Source: Treponema sp. UBA4307
GTDB taxonomy: Bacteria > Spirochaetota > Spirochaetia > Treponematales > Treponemataceae
Reading direction: 5' to 3'
DNA length: 43,247 nucleotides
Assembly: GCA_002394685.1 (NCBI GenBank)
Contig: DGUP01000057.1
Span: 2,924 to 46,170, forward strand
Part shown: piece after piece, positions 9,450-17,911 of the stretch
Layout of the letters: each line of letters begins with the position of its first letter
How positions within the stretch are numbered: position 1 is the stretch's first letter
Notes under the pieces: model-generated
What the model was told of the DNA's origin: nothing
What the model saw: only the letters and a program-made list of their open reading frames with translations
Database searches by the model: none
Program-made: the position numbers and the translations under genes

Positions 9450-9488
9450 ATTCCCCTTCTGTTTTTTACAGGAGGGGATTTTTTTTAG
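9450..9488 (+). terminator. Intrinsic terminator after cellobiose phosphorylase
   Basis: Stem CCCCTTCTGT / ACAGGAGGGG with one T-G wobble and a short T loop, followed by eight T residues. It sits 20 bases after the stop codon. Confidence 0.9.
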
Positions 9489-9524
9489 TTGAATTTAACA
9501 CGTTACCAGGTGAGAAATAATTTA

Positions 9525-9788
9525 GAAAACACTCAGTTTGTGCCCCCTCAAAAGTACAATATAAAAATTACGGGAGGGAGAGGCTGGATTTTGCAGAAAT
9601 TCTTCCAGCAGTGCCATGTAATTAAAAAGCGGGAGGAATAAAAAAGTTTTTGAAAAAACATTCCTTCTGTACCCCTCAAAGTACAGTATAAAAATTACGG
9701 GAGGCAGAGGCTGGATTTTGCAGAAATTCTTCCAGCAGTGCCATGTAATTAAAAAGCGGGAGGAATAAAAAAGTTTTTGAAAAAACAC
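9525..9788. repeat. Two tandem copies of a 127-bp non-coding repeat
   Basis: Two nearly identical units follow each other with a 127-base period. For example, CTGGATTTTGCAGAAATTC occurs at 9584 and 9711, and both units run through ATTAAAAAGCGGGAGGAAT and a run of AAAAAGTTTTTGAAAAAACA. A third unit begins (CACTCAGTTTGTGC) but breaks off. Minus-strand open frames across it exist only because the unit is repeated. Together with the inverted relative to its right it looks like a decayed mobile or MITE-like element. Confidence 0.85.
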
Positions 9789-9790
9789 TC

Positions 9791-9945
9791 AGTTTGTGCA
9801 GCCGCAAAGCGGCTAACGTATATAATTACAAGCACAAACTGCGTGTAGGAGGCGAGCCTCCGGTTTTTCGAAAACTTTTTTATTCCAGTAGCATATTTAA
9901 TTACCTAAATCTCGCTTCTGTGAAATCCAGCCTCGTCCGGCAGTA
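9791..9945. repeat. Inverted-repeat arms, two perfect hairpins and a diverged inverted copy of the 127-bp unit
   Basis: CAGTTTGTGC (9791-9800) recurs inverted as GCACAAACTG (9833-9842). Between and just beyond them are two perfect short hairpins, AGCCGC-aaa-GCGGCT (9801-9815) and GGAGGC-GA-GCCTCC (9849-9862). From about 9868 the sequence (AAAACTTTTTTATTCC and then AAATCCAGCCTC) is recognisable as the reverse complement of the tandem unit on the left, with substitutions. The whole block therefore has the architecture of an inverted-repeat element with no transposase gene. Confidence 0.7.
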
Positions 9946-10036
9946 TGTTTTCATATTCAGTGTCATAGAACTTCCGTTTTTTCTAAAAATACAATTTATA
10001 TTTAAACCCTTTATTAAAGAAGGATTTTCATCTATA

Positions 10037-10834
10037 ATGGGGCTTATGAAATTTGGAAAGTTTACAATTTGCTGTCTTTCCGCTCTCTCACTTACAGCCC
10101 TGGTTTCCTGCTCAGACAGAAGGCCCCGCACTTTTTCAGAGAGAACAAAGCGTGACACCAGCAATGATTATATAATTCAAGTTGTTGAAGATACTGAACC
10201 TGATACAGAAACTGCTCCCTCAGAACCTTGGGATTTTAACGGACAGATAGTTATTTTCTTTGGAGAAGGATTCAACAGCAAAGACTTTATCAACGAAACA
10301 ATGGAACTTATAAGAGAACATTACGGTCTTACTACAGAAAAGGACCTGAATTTTATTGTTCCACTTGTTTATCCAGACGATTTAAAGGACGGCAGAATTA
10401 CCAGCGCTGCCTCAATAACAGATAAACTTACTTCAGGATATATAATTATTGGAGCCCCGGTAGACACTGACCTTATGACCACAAAGTTATCTGATGACTA
10501 CTACGGCCACATTAATTATCCAGTTATTTCCCTTTTACCGTCAAATACTTCCGACAGAAATATTCTGGGTCAGGAAGCATCATGTACACTTATTCTCCAG
10601 TACGGAAAAAAAATTCAGGGACTTCCACTTCAGGAGCTTGGAAGACACTTAATTATAAATTCCATCAACCTGATTACGGGAATGCACAAAGAATTTGGAT
10701 ATAAAGCAAATTTCAATATCGGCGCAGAATTAATTATTCCTGCCCAGTACATTTGCGGAGACACATATACAGCAGAAGCATATATTGATCCTGTAATGAA
10801 TATTCCTTCAATCAATCATTTTGTATTCAAATAG
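10037..10834 (+). CDS. Lipoprotein of unknown function, possible periplasmic-binding-like fold
   Basis: A 265-residue product with a lipoprotein signal peptide: hydrophobic core then LVSC, so the mature protein starts with a lipidated Cys. A Thr/Glu-rich linker follows, then a domain with IVIFFGEGFNS, a SGYIIIGAP segment and INYPVISLLP. This alternation suggests a Rossmann-like or periplasmic-binding fold, but no family is recognised. The ATG at 10037 is preferred: AAGAAGG lies about 13 bases upstream, and the frame further upstream runs into the repeat element, which should not be coding. A second ATG at 10046 is possible. It is followed by a phosphoesterase gene 59 bases downstream. Confidence 0.65.
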   Translation: MGLMKFGKFTICCLSALSLTALVSCSDRRPRTFSERTKRDTSNDYIIQVVEDTEPDTETAPSEPWDFNGQIVIFFGEGFNSKDFINETMELIREHYGLTTEKDLNFIVPLVYPDDLKDGRITSAASITDKLTSGYIIIGAPVDTDLMTTKLSDDYYGHINYPVISLLPSNTSDRNILGQEASCTLILQYGKKIQGLPLQELGRHLIINSINLITGMHKEFGYKANFNIGAELIIPAQYICGDTYTAEAYIDPVMNIPSINHFVFK

Positions 10835-10893
10835 GATTTTCATATTTAACGCACACCGCAAATTTTTACTCTTAAACAAAGAGGTCTGCTTAA

Positions 10894-11559
10894 ATGTTAG
10901 AATTAGTTCAAACAAGCTCAATGCTCATAGGCAGTTACGAAGCAGCAAAAGAATTATCTCAAAAGGACAAAGCTGATCTTCTGGTTATTTCAGATTCTCA
11001 CGGAGGATTTCACAATCTTCTTTCTGTTGTTGAACACTTTGGTCCTCAGTGCGATGGCCTGGTTTTCTGCGGTGATGGAATGGAAGATATTGGCCGCCTT
11101 TTAGACAGAGCCGCTTCTACTCCGGAACTTATGGATGCTCTGCCTCCGGTTCTTGCCTGTGTTAAGGGAAATAATGATGTAGAAACATATTTTTTCCAGA
11201 GCATGGCAGTTCAGGTTCCAAGAGACCTGGTATTTGAAGCAGCCCGTCACAGAATATTCATGACTCACGGCCATCACTATAAACTTTATACAGGTTCTTC
11301 CTTTTTGTGGGAAAAAGCAAAAAGCTGCAAGGCGAACATAACCTTCTACGGCCACAGCCATATTGCCTGTGTTGCAGCAAAAAGAAGGTCTTCCCTTATT
11401 TTAAATCCAGGTTCCTGCTCCCTGCCAAGAGGTGGGCAGCCGAGATGTTTTGCCATAGTTCATCTGGAAGCAAAAAAAAGTGCCCCCAGCTGGACCTTTT
11501 ACAGTCTCTCAGAAGAGGGCGGCGATCCTTATGACGGTTACGCCAGGGAAAAAATCTAG
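10894..11559 (+). CDS. YfcE/MJ0936-type metallophosphoesterase
   Basis: A 221-residue cytosolic calcineurin-like phosphodiesterase. All metal-binding motifs are visible in order: ISDSHG, FCGDGMED, KGNNDVE, MTHGHHY and GHSH, followed by LNPGSCSLPRGG, which is typical of the YfcE/MJ0936 branch. Such enzymes hydrolyse phosphodiesters in vitro; the physiological substrate is usually unknown. The start is supported by GAGG about 10 bases upstream. The N-terminus has about 25 residues before the core fold, so a later start (MLIGSYE) is conceivable. Its stop is one base from the stop of the convergent histidine kinase gene, with no terminator between. Confidence 0.88.
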   Translation: MLELVQTSSMLIGSYEAAKELSQKDKADLLVISDSHGGFHNLLSVVEHFGPQCDGLVFCGDGMEDIGRLLDRAASTPELMDALPPVLACVKGNNDVETYFFQSMAVQVPRDLVFEAARHRIFMTHGHHYKLYTGSSFLWEKAKSCKANITFYGHSHIACVAAKRRSSLILNPGSCSLPRGGQPRCFAIVHLEAKKSAPSWTFYSLSEEGGDPYDGYAREKI

Positions 11560-11560
11560 T

Positions 11561-12763
11561 CTACTGTTTAATATCAATCTGGATAATCGCTCCACCTTCA
11601 GGGGCATTCCGGGCTGAAATATGTGCATTCACACTGGCTGCAATACTCTGGGCAATAGAAAGTCCTAAGCCCGCTCCCCCTTTGGATCTTGAATGAGAAG
11701 CGTCACCTCTGTAAAAACGGTCAAATACGTGGGGAAGAATTTCCTTTGAAAATCCCTTACCATTATCCTTCAGTTGAAAAGTAACCATTCCGGGAGACCT
11801 GCTGAAGGAAAATTTTATCTGACATGGGGGCTGGCAGAACTTAAGGCTGTTGGAAATTGAAATCGTAAACAGTTCATGAAGAAGTTCACTGTCCGTAAAT
11901 ACAGATCCCTGAACCTCCGGATCAAATTGTATTTCCAGGTCCTTGTTTACGGAATATTCTTCCTTAAGGCGGTTAAAGAATGTTTTTACATCCAGCACTT
12001 CCTTTTGAATCTGAATCATTCCCTTTTCGTGCTTTGACATTTGAAGAAGATTTGTAATGATTGCCTTCATGGAAACAGCTTCTTTTGTAATTACATTCAA
12101 ACTCTTTTCCAGCTGGACAGGATCATCTTTTCCCCAGCGGTTAAGAAGTTTTGCATGGCCCATAATGGCATTTACAGGAGTCTGAAGTTCGTGGCTCACG
12201 TTTGCAGTAAAATCGTGTTCCCTGTTAAATTCCCGGTTTGTCATTTTTAATGCCAGAAAAAAAGATAAAACCAAAACCGGAATCAAAATCAAAGGAAGAG
12301 TTTTTGCCATTGACCATAGCAGTCTAGAAGAAGAATCATTTTCCATATCGATTGAACACTGAATCACATAATCGTCCACACGAACTGTCTGATAAAAAAC
12401 ATCCAGGTTGGCATCAATAAAATAATCCCTTTCCAGATAGTGCTTTGTTTTTCCATCAGTTTCCGGAAGAATTGGCTGAAAACGGTCATTTGTTGAATAT
12501 ACATTTTCTGTTTCAGACTGATAAACAATGAAGGACAAATAATATGGCAGCTGAAGATAGCCGGGATTTACCTGCTCCGGCCCGTCTGACTTTACCCACT
12601 GAATTATTTTTTCTGAAGAAGATTCTATATCCTGTTTTTTTTCACTTCTGACCATTTGAAGAATGATCATTGTAAAAATAACCAGCAGCAGGGCCAGTGA
12701 AAGAGAAAAAGCGATTGTAATTCTTACGGAAAGTTTAATTGGTACAGAAGACTGCTGTTTCAT
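11561..12763 (-). CDS. Membrane sensor histidine kinase
   Basis: A 400-residue two-component sensor. Transmembrane helix 1 covers about residues 13-36, an extracytoplasmic sensor domain of about 115 residues follows, and helix 2 is at about 155-173. The H box is FTANVSHELQTPVNAI with phospho-accepting His191. ATP-binding boxes follow: N box around ISISNSLKF, DNGKGF and GGAGLGLSIA. The layout matches the PhoR/VanS-like class. It starts 3 bases after the response regulator stop codon, so the two are translated from one transcript. The ligand is unknown. Confidence 0.93.
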   Translation of the reverse strand: MKQQSSVPIKLSVRITIAFSLSLALLLVIFTMIILQMVRSEKKQDIESSSEKIIQWVKSDGPEQVNPGYLQLPYYLSFIVYQSETENVYSTNDRFQPILPETDGKTKHYLERDYFIDANLDVFYQTVRVDDYVIQCSIDMENDSSSRLLWSMAKTLPLILIPVLVLSFFLALKMTNREFNREHDFTANVSHELQTPVNAIMGHAKLLNRWGKDDPVQLEKSLNVITKEAVSMKAIITNLLQMSKHEKGMIQIQKEVLDVKTFFNRLKEEYSVNKDLEIQFDPEVQGSVFTDSELLHELFTISISNSLKFCQPPCQIKFSFSRSPGMVTFQLKDNGKGFSKEILPHVFDRFYRGDASHSRSKGGAGLGLSIAQSIAASVNAHISARNAPEGGAIIQIDIKQ

Positions 12764-12766
12764 ATT

Positions 12767-13447
12767 TTATTCAATCACATTCATTATAAAACCTACGCCC
12801 CGCACATTTTTGAAATAATCTTTTTTGGAAAACTTTCCAATTTTTGTACGAAGGTAGCTGGTGTAAACATCAACAACTGAAATATCAATATAATGATCTT
12901 TTCCCCAGACCTGATCAATAATATCATTGCGGCTGAGAACTTCCCCCTGTTTTTCCAGATAGAGTTTTAATAAAAGATATTCTGTTTTTGACAGGTCAAT
13001 CTGGTTTCCGGCCACAGTTGTAATCATGCTGGAAGTATTAAGGATGATTTCACCGTTTTTAAGTTCGCTTTCTTTTGAAGCAGAATCCTGGGTACGGCGA
13101 AGAACGGCATTAATTCTGGCAAGAAGTTCTTCTATCATAAAAGGCTTTGCAATATAGTCGTCAGCCCCTGCATTTAATCCATTTACTTTATCTAAAGTTT
13201 CACCTCTTGCGGTTACAAGGATTACAGGCACGCTGGAAGTTTTTCTTATTCGCCTTAAAACTTCAATTCCGTTCAGTTCAGGAAGCATTACATCCAGGGT
13301 GATAAGATCAGGATTTTCTTTTTCAAAGACTTCAAGAGCCATTCTTCCATCTGTTGCAGTAACAACATCAAAACCTTCGTGCTTCAATTCAGGTTCAATA
13401 AATTCAAGAGTGCTCTCATCATCTTCAACAACTAAGATCTTTCCCAT
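12767..13447 (-). CDS. OmpR/PhoB-family response regulator
   Basis: A 226-residue regulator with a receiver domain (acidic pocket VEDDE, phospho-acceptor Asp52 in TLDVMLPE, conserved Lys in IAKPF) and a C-terminal winged-helix DNA-binding domain (LSKTEYLLLKLYLEKQGEV, then VVDVYTSYLRTKIG). It is encoded directly before its sensor kinase. Its start codon lies inside the last codons of the small secreted-protein gene (16-base overlap), indicating coupled translation. A set of four 11-base direct repeats in the divergent promoter region fits this regulator class and is a candidate target, implying autoregulation. Confidence 0.94.
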   Translation of the reverse strand: MGKILVVEDDESTLEFIEPELKHEGFDVVTATDGRMALEVFEKENPDLITLDVMLPELNGIEVLRRIRKTSSVPVILVTARGETLDKVNGLNAGADDYIAKPFMIEELLARINAVLRRTQDSASKESELKNGEIILNTSSMITTVAGNQIDLSKTEYLLLKLYLEKQGEVLSRNDIIDQVWGKDHYIDISVVDVYTSYLRTKIGKFSKKDYFKNVRGVGFIMNVIE

Positions 13448-13863
13448 TTTCCACTGCTCCTTCTGGTATAGGTGTATCCAACTTCAACTGAATCAATTTT
13501 TACAGGGCTCATCCTTATTCCGTCCTGGGATTCTACCCCGCTTATACTAAGACTGAACTGTTTTGAGCTGATTTTTGCCCTGATTTTAAAACGAGTGCCA
13601 TCTTTTGAAAAGGTGATTTTACCTGAAGAAAGACATTCACTTCCATTTATACGTACCAGGGATTCATTTACACTGGAAGGATCCAGTCGATTGTTAAAAC
13701 TAAATTCCAGGTCTACTTCACTTCCGGAAACAGAAGAGGCAGAAAGAGAAAATAACTCTAAATCATTATCCATACCTTCTCCGCGAAATTTTGTCTGGGC
13801 AAATGCTCCAAAAGCAAGAGAAAATATAAGAAGTGTGTTAATATATATAAATAGCTTCTTCAT
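13432..13863 (-). CDS. Small secreted beta-sandwich-like protein, first gene of the two-component operon
   Basis: A 143-residue product with a signal peptide ending at about AFGAFA. The mature part (LFSLSASSVSGSEVDLEFSF, SLSISGVESQDGIRMSP) resembles short Ig-like domains of the Big_5 type found in bacterial surface proteins; that assignment is tentative. Its 3' end overlaps the response regulator gene by 16 bases, so it heads the operon. An exported protein in this position could be an accessory sensor for the kinase, which is inference. The open frame ends in basic residues (RRSSGKWERS). Confidence 0.75.
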   Translation of the reverse strand: MKKLFIYINTLLIFSLAFGAFAQTKFRGEGMDNDLELFSLSASSVSGSEVDLEFSFNNRLDPSSVNESLVRINGSECLSSGKITFSKDGTRFKIRAKISSKQFSLSISGVESQDGIRMSPVKIDSVEVGYTYTRRSSGKWERS

Positions 13864-13910
13864 AGTGGCTTTATTTTAACATAGACAGTGAGCATAAAAC
13901 AGTTAATTTG

Positions 13911-13954
13911 TCTTAGAATTTTCTAAATTTTTTCTAAGATATTCCTAATGCAGC
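13911..13954. promoter_or_regulatory. Candidate response-regulator operator: four 11-base direct repeats
   Basis: In the divergent region between the two-component operon (-) and the repeat protein (+), TCTTAGAATTT (13911), TCTAAATTTTT (13922), TCTAAGATATT (13933) and CCTAATGCAGC (13944) follow each other with an exact 11-base period. OmpR/PhoB-family regulators characteristically bind tandem 11-base direct repeats as head-to-tail dimers. One such regulator is encoded 450 bases away. No equally good -35 box is visible beside it. Confidence 0.5.
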
Positions 13955-14065
13955 ATAGCCCCGGAAGATATATATTTTTATAGGTCAGGCAGTACATGTC
14001 TGAATAACAGGAAAATTACTTGGTCTCAAAATATTGAGACAGCAGAGTTTATAAGGAGTATAAGA

Positions 14066-16456
14066 ATGAAAACATTTGTTAAAGCATTATCTGCACTTAC
14101 AGCTGCAGCATTATTTGCAGGAACAGCTTTTGCTGATGTAACAATTAAAGTTGATGTGGGTGATTCTCCAGATGGATTTATCAGCCCTGTACGTCCAGGC
14201 AGCACTAAGACTGAAGAAAAAGTTACTTCAAAAGTTGTAGAAGGATACCTTACTTACTATCAGGCAGGAAAAAGCCTTAAGGTTACTCTTTTAGGCGGAA
14301 CAGTTGAACAGTACAATATTGCCTCTACTGTAAAAGTTTACAATGAGAACGGTAACTCAATCAGCGCATCAAGCCTTAAAGCAAACAAATCTCAGGCTAT
14401 CAGAATTACAGTTACTACAAAGAATGAAACTTCTCTTGTTACAGAAATCCGCAAACTTTCTACATATAATCAGGGAAAGGAAAGAGACACTGTAAAAACA
14501 AGAACAATTACTGGAACTGTAAATTCTTACAATACAACTGCCAGAAAAATTACAATCTATGATGCTGAAGGAAACAGAATGAGTTACGAACTTGCTCCAT
14601 CAGCAGAAATTTACGATGTAAACGGCAAGCCAACAACTTTAAATAAAATTCAAATTAAATCTACAGTTCAGGCATATCTTGTTTCAAGAAATGGGGATAT
14701 CAGAATTACAAAACTCCGCGTTCTTGCAAACAACAGTCAGAATGGCAGCAAAACTGAATACTACGACTGGGACAACTGGGATGAATGGGACAGCTATGAC
14801 GACTGGGACGACTATGATGATTATTTTGATGATCACTACGATGAATGGAACAGCGCTGATGACGGCTTCTGGGGATGGACCTGGGGCTGGTCATGGACAT
14901 GGGGAAATTCTTCAGACAGTTCAGACTGGGGCACTTACGATGACAACAACGGATGGACAGACTGGTCTTCAGGCTATGGTACAAAGGATGTAAGTTCTTA
15001 TGAAGGAACAATTTATACTCTTGACCCATATTCAAAAACAATTGTAATTACCCGTGCTGACGGAAAATCAAAGCAGTTCAAGATTGCATCAAATGCTAAG
15101 ATTTACGGCTCAAATGGTAAATCATCAAACCTTGTAAGTCTTGCTTCAGGCAACATCATTAAATATACAGTAACAAAACTTACAAACAAAAACTCAACTG
15201 TTGAAGAAATTACTGAAATCCGTGTTGTTGCAGCAAAGGCAGATGACGGATGGGACAAATGGGCTTCATCAATTGACACATATTCTGCAGAAGGCACAAT
15301 TGTTTCTGTAAATACAGGCAAAAAACAGATTGTAATTACCCGCTCAGACGGAAAGTCAAAGCAGTTCACAGTTTCTTCTAAGGCAAAGGTTTACGGACCA
15401 GATGGTAAGCAGGCATCTCTTTCAAATCTGGAAGCAAAGGACAAAATCAAATACACAGTTACTAAGACAACAAGCCGTAATTCCACAACAGAAGAAATTA
15501 CTGAAATCCGTGTAACAGAAGACGGAAACAAGCAGGATGACGGATGGGTAAACTGGGACGACTGGAATTCAGGTTCTGTTACAATTCAGACAAGCTCTGG
15601 AGAAGGAACAATTGCTTCTGTAAATGCATCTTCAAGGCAGATTGTAATTACCCGCTCAGACGGAAAGTCAAAGCAGTTTGCAGTTTCTTCAAAGGTAAAG
15701 GTTTACGGACCAAACGGTAAGCAGGCTTCACTTTCAAATCTGGAAGCAAAAGATAAGATCAGTTACACAGTTACAAAGACAACAAGCCGTAATTCTTCAA
15801 CAGAAGAAATTACAGAAATCCGTGTAACTGAAGCAAAGCAGACTTCTGAAAATAATGGATGGGAAGACTGGTCAGACTGGGGAACTTCAACAGAAACAAT
15901 TTCTGGAGAAGGCACAATCACTTCTGTAAATACAGGAAGCCTGAAACTTGTAATCACACGCTCAGACGGAAAGTCAAAGCAGTACACAATTTCTTCAAAG
16001 GCAAAGATTTACGGAAAAAACGGACAGCTTGCTTCAATTTCAAGCGTTAAGGTTAACGAAAGCATCAGCTACAAAGTTACAAGAACAACAAGCGGTGGAA
16101 AAACAAGTGAAGAAATCACAGAAATCCGCATTAAGGAAACAAGCAGCTGGGAAGATTGGACAGAAACAGTTGAACGTGGTAAAGATCAGCCTTCAACTGC
16201 TCCAGTAACAAACTTTAACAAGGAAAGCGGCAAACTGAGAGCCCTTAATACAAAGACAAAGATTCTTACAATGGAACTTTCAAACGGTAAGAATGTAAAC
16301 TACAAGCTTACTGACTACACAAAGGTATTTGATGAGAACGGAAATCAGATTTCTCTCACAAAGCTTAAGATGGGTGCTGTTGTTGAATTGAGATTTATCA
16401 GGGAAGACGGAAAAGATAATATTTACGAAATCCAGCTTCTGGGACGTAATAAATAA
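14066..16456 (+). CDS. Secreted multi-repeat protein (DUF5666-like beta repeats) with Trp/Asp-rich linkers
   Basis: A 796-residue exported protein (signal peptide ending GTAFA). It contains seven related units of about 75 residues. Four of them are very alike and read GTI-x-SVN, then VITRSDGKSKQF, then SKAKVYG-x-DGKQASL, then EEITEIRV. This layout resembles DUF5666-type small beta domains. Between units, mainly at about residues 230-310, are linkers built almost only from Asp, Trp, Tyr, Gly and Ser (for example DWDNWDEWDSYDDWDDYDD and WGWTWGWSWTWG). A ribosome-binding site AAGGAG precedes the ATG. It faces the two-component operon across a region with phased 11-base repeats, so control by that regulator is plausible. 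Function unknown; a surface or periplasmic structural role is inferred. Confidence 0.75.
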   Translation: MKTFVKALSALTAAALFAGTAFADVTIKVDVGDSPDGFISPVRPGSTKTEEKVTSKVVEGYLTYYQAGKSLKVTLLGGTVEQYNIASTVKVYNENGNSISASSLKANKSQAIRITVTTKNETSLVTEIRKLSTYNQGKERDTVKTRTITGTVNSYNTTARKITIYDAEGNRMSYELAPSAEIYDVNGKPTTLNKIQIKSTVQAYLVSRNGDIRITKLRVLANNSQNGSKTEYYDWDNWDEWDSYDDWDDYDDYFDDHYDEWNSADDGFWGWTWGWSWTWGNSSDSSDWGTYDDNNGWTDWSSGYGTKDVSSYEGTIYTLDPYSKTIVITRADGKSKQFKIASNAKIYGSNGKSSNLVSLASGNIIKYTVTKLTNKNSTVEEITEIRVVAAKADDGWDKWASSIDTYSAEGTIVSVNTGKKQIVITRSDGKSKQFTVSSKAKVYGPDGKQASLSNLEAKDKIKYTVTKTTSRNSTTEEITEIRVTEDGNKQDDGWVNWDDWNSGSVTIQTSSGEGTIASVNASSRQIVITRSDGKSKQFAVSSKVKVYGPNGKQASLSNLEAKDKISYTVTKTTSRNSSTEEITEIRVTEAKQTSENNGWEDWSDWGTSTETISGEGTITSVNTGSLKLVITRSDGKSKQYTISSKAKIYGKNGQLASISSVKVNESISYKVTRTTSGGKTSEEITEIRIKETSSWEDWTETVERGKDQPSTAPVTNFNKESGKLRALNTKTKILTMELSNGKNVNYKLTDYTKVFDENGNQISLTKLKMGAVVELRFIREDGKDNIYEIQLLGRNK
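14998..16137 (+). repeat. Internal DNA repeats encoding the four most similar beta units
   Basis: Four copies of about 235 bases begin near 14998, 15284, 15594 and 15901. Stretches such as CCGCTCAGACGGAAAGTCAA recur identically in the central copies. The high DNA-level identity implies recent duplication or ongoing recombination, so repeat number may vary between strains. Confidence 0.8.
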
Positions 16457-16481
16457 TCCATTTAACTAAACAAGTACAAAA

Positions 16482-16530
16482 AAAGAGCTGGCGCTTTGGT
16501 ATTCAATCAAAGGTCAGCTCTTTTTATTTT
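16482..16530 (+). terminator. Intrinsic terminator after the repeat protein
   Basis: AAAGAGCTG pairs with CAGCTCTTT, and CTTTG / CAAAG pair inside the loop. A T run follows the stem and an A run precedes it, so it may also act on the minus strand after purA. Confidence 0.85.
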
Positions 16531-16554
16531 ATGGAATTTCAAAAAAATTATTTT

Positions 16555-17787
16555 TTACTTTTTCCAAGGGTTCTTTCTGATGAAAGTTTCATCTCTTTCG
16601 TAACCAACAGAAATAATGCTTACAGGTGTCTTTGTAAAGTCTTCAATGAACTCAACGTAAGCACGAGCATTCTTTGGTAACTTCTTGTAGTTCTTGATTT
16701 CCTTAAGAGGTGTTTTCCAGCCTTCAAACTTCTGAAGGATTGGTTTTGCATTGTTAAGGTCATCCAGATTTGCAGGGAAGTCTGTTACGATTTTGCCGTT
16801 AATGTCGTAAGCAATACAAGCCTCAATCTGATCCATTGCATCGTAGATGTCCAGGTGTGTAAGAACAAGTCCGTCAAGGCTGTTTACACGGCATGCATAG
16901 CGGAGGGCAACCAGATCAAGGTAACCACAGCGGCGTGCACGTCCTGTTGTTACACCATATTCACGACCTGTATCACGAACATAGCGGCAAAGTTCGCTTT
17001 CTGTTTCATCAGAATCGTTGAATTCAGTTGGCATTGGACCATTACCTACGCGGGTTTCGTATGCCTTGAAAACACCAAGAATTGTATCCAGATCGTGAGG
17101 ACCAATTCCTGAACCAATAGCAGCACCTGCAGCACATGAAGGGCCAGATGAAACATATGGATAAGTACCACTGTCAAGGTCAAGCATTGCACCCTGGGCA
17201 CCTTCAAAAAGAATATTATCCTTGCGGTTCTTCCACATTTCTGCAGTAAGGTCAACTCTCATGCTGATAAGCTGATCCTTATACTTGTTAATATATTCAA
17301 GGTCTTCGCCGTCAAATTCTGCAATCTTATCAGCCCAGTCAAGGTCAGCAAGGCGCAGTCCGTCACGGTGTGATTTTTCGCTGTAAGCAATACCAATTCC
17401 ACGGCCAGTTGTACCAATAGGACGCTTTCTCTGAGCATCTCTTTCTTTGTCCATCTGGCGGTACTTTGGAAGAATGAGATGAGCACGGTCAGAGATAAAT
17501 ACTCTTCCTTCCCAGTTAATGCCATTGTCCTTGAGCATCTGAAGTTCGTTAAAAAGAGCTTCAGGGTCAATTACCATACCTGCACCAAGATAAACCTTTT
17601 TGTTTGGATAAAGGATTCCGCTTGGTACCTGATGAAGGGCATACTGCTTTCCATCAACAACGATTGTGTGTCCTGCGTTAGGTCCACCTGAATAGCGGAC
17701 AACGTACTTGGCATCTTCTGCAAGGTAATCTACAATCTTACCTTTACCTTCATCACCCCACTGGGCACCGATGATTACAACTTTCAT
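16555..17787 (-). CDS. purA: Adenylosuccinate synthetase
   Basis: GTP-dependent ligase that joins IMP and aspartate to adenylosuccinate, the first step from IMP to AMP. The 410-residue protein has the GAQWGDEGKGK P-loop-like motif at residues 7-17, SGGPNAGHT, GIGIAYSEKSHRDGLRL and the C-terminal SVGYERDETF. GTTGRGIG and TTGRARRCGY are also present. The ATG at 17787 is selected because GGAGG lies 5 bases upstream and the family begins KVVIIGAQWGDEG. It forms its own unit, separated from guaB upstream by a terminator hairpin. Confidence 0.96.
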   Translation of the reverse strand: MKVVIIGAQWGDEGKGKIVDYLAEDAKYVVRYSGGPNAGHTIVVDGKQYALHQVPSGILYPNKKVYLGAGMVIDPEALFNELQMLKDNGINWEGRVFISDRAHLILPKYRQMDKERDAQRKRPIGTTGRGIGIAYSEKSHRDGLRLADLDWADKIAEFDGEDLEYINKYKDQLISMRVDLTAEMWKNRKDNILFEGAQGAMLDLDSGTYPYVSSGPSCAAGAAIGSGIGPHDLDTILGVFKAYETRVGNGPMPTEFNDSDETESELCRYVRDTGREYGVTTGRARRCGYLDLVALRYACRVNSLDGLVLTHLDIYDAMDQIEACIAYDINGKIVTDFPANLDDLNNAKPILQKFEGWKTPLKEIKNYKKLPKNARAYVEFIEDFTKTPVSIISVGYERDETFIRKNPWKK

Positions 17788-17861
17788 TTTTCCTCCATTA
17801 CGACCAGCATATTTTGTAAGATGCATTCAGCGCCAGACAAGCAGCAGGCCGTCGAAAGTTC

Positions 17862-17902
17862 AAAAAAATAAGGCAGGTACACGTTTTCCGTACAACCTGC
17901 CT
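17862..17902 (-). terminator. Intrinsic terminator after guaB
   Basis: On the minus strand AGGCAGGT pairs with ACCTGCCT around a loop that can pair further, followed by TTATTTTTTT. It lies immediately after the guaB stop and before purA. Confidence 0.85.
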
Positions 17903-17911
17903 GATTAATCA

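Noticed and set aside
9522..9788. Minus-strand open frame across the 127-bp repeats (internally duplicated FFQKLFYSSRFLITW-like peptide)
   Set aside because: The frame is open only because the same non-coding unit is repeated; no ribosome-binding site, and a related frame appears in the inverted copy. Treated as a repeat.
9794..10036. Upstream extension of the lipoprotein gene through the repeat element
   Set aside because: The extension encodes repeat-derived sequence and would bury the lipoprotein signal peptide about 80 residues inside the protein.
14706..15987. Antisense frames opposite the beta-repeat protein
   Set aside because: They mirror the repeated coding sequence and its biased Asp/Trp/Ser codons, with no start signals.
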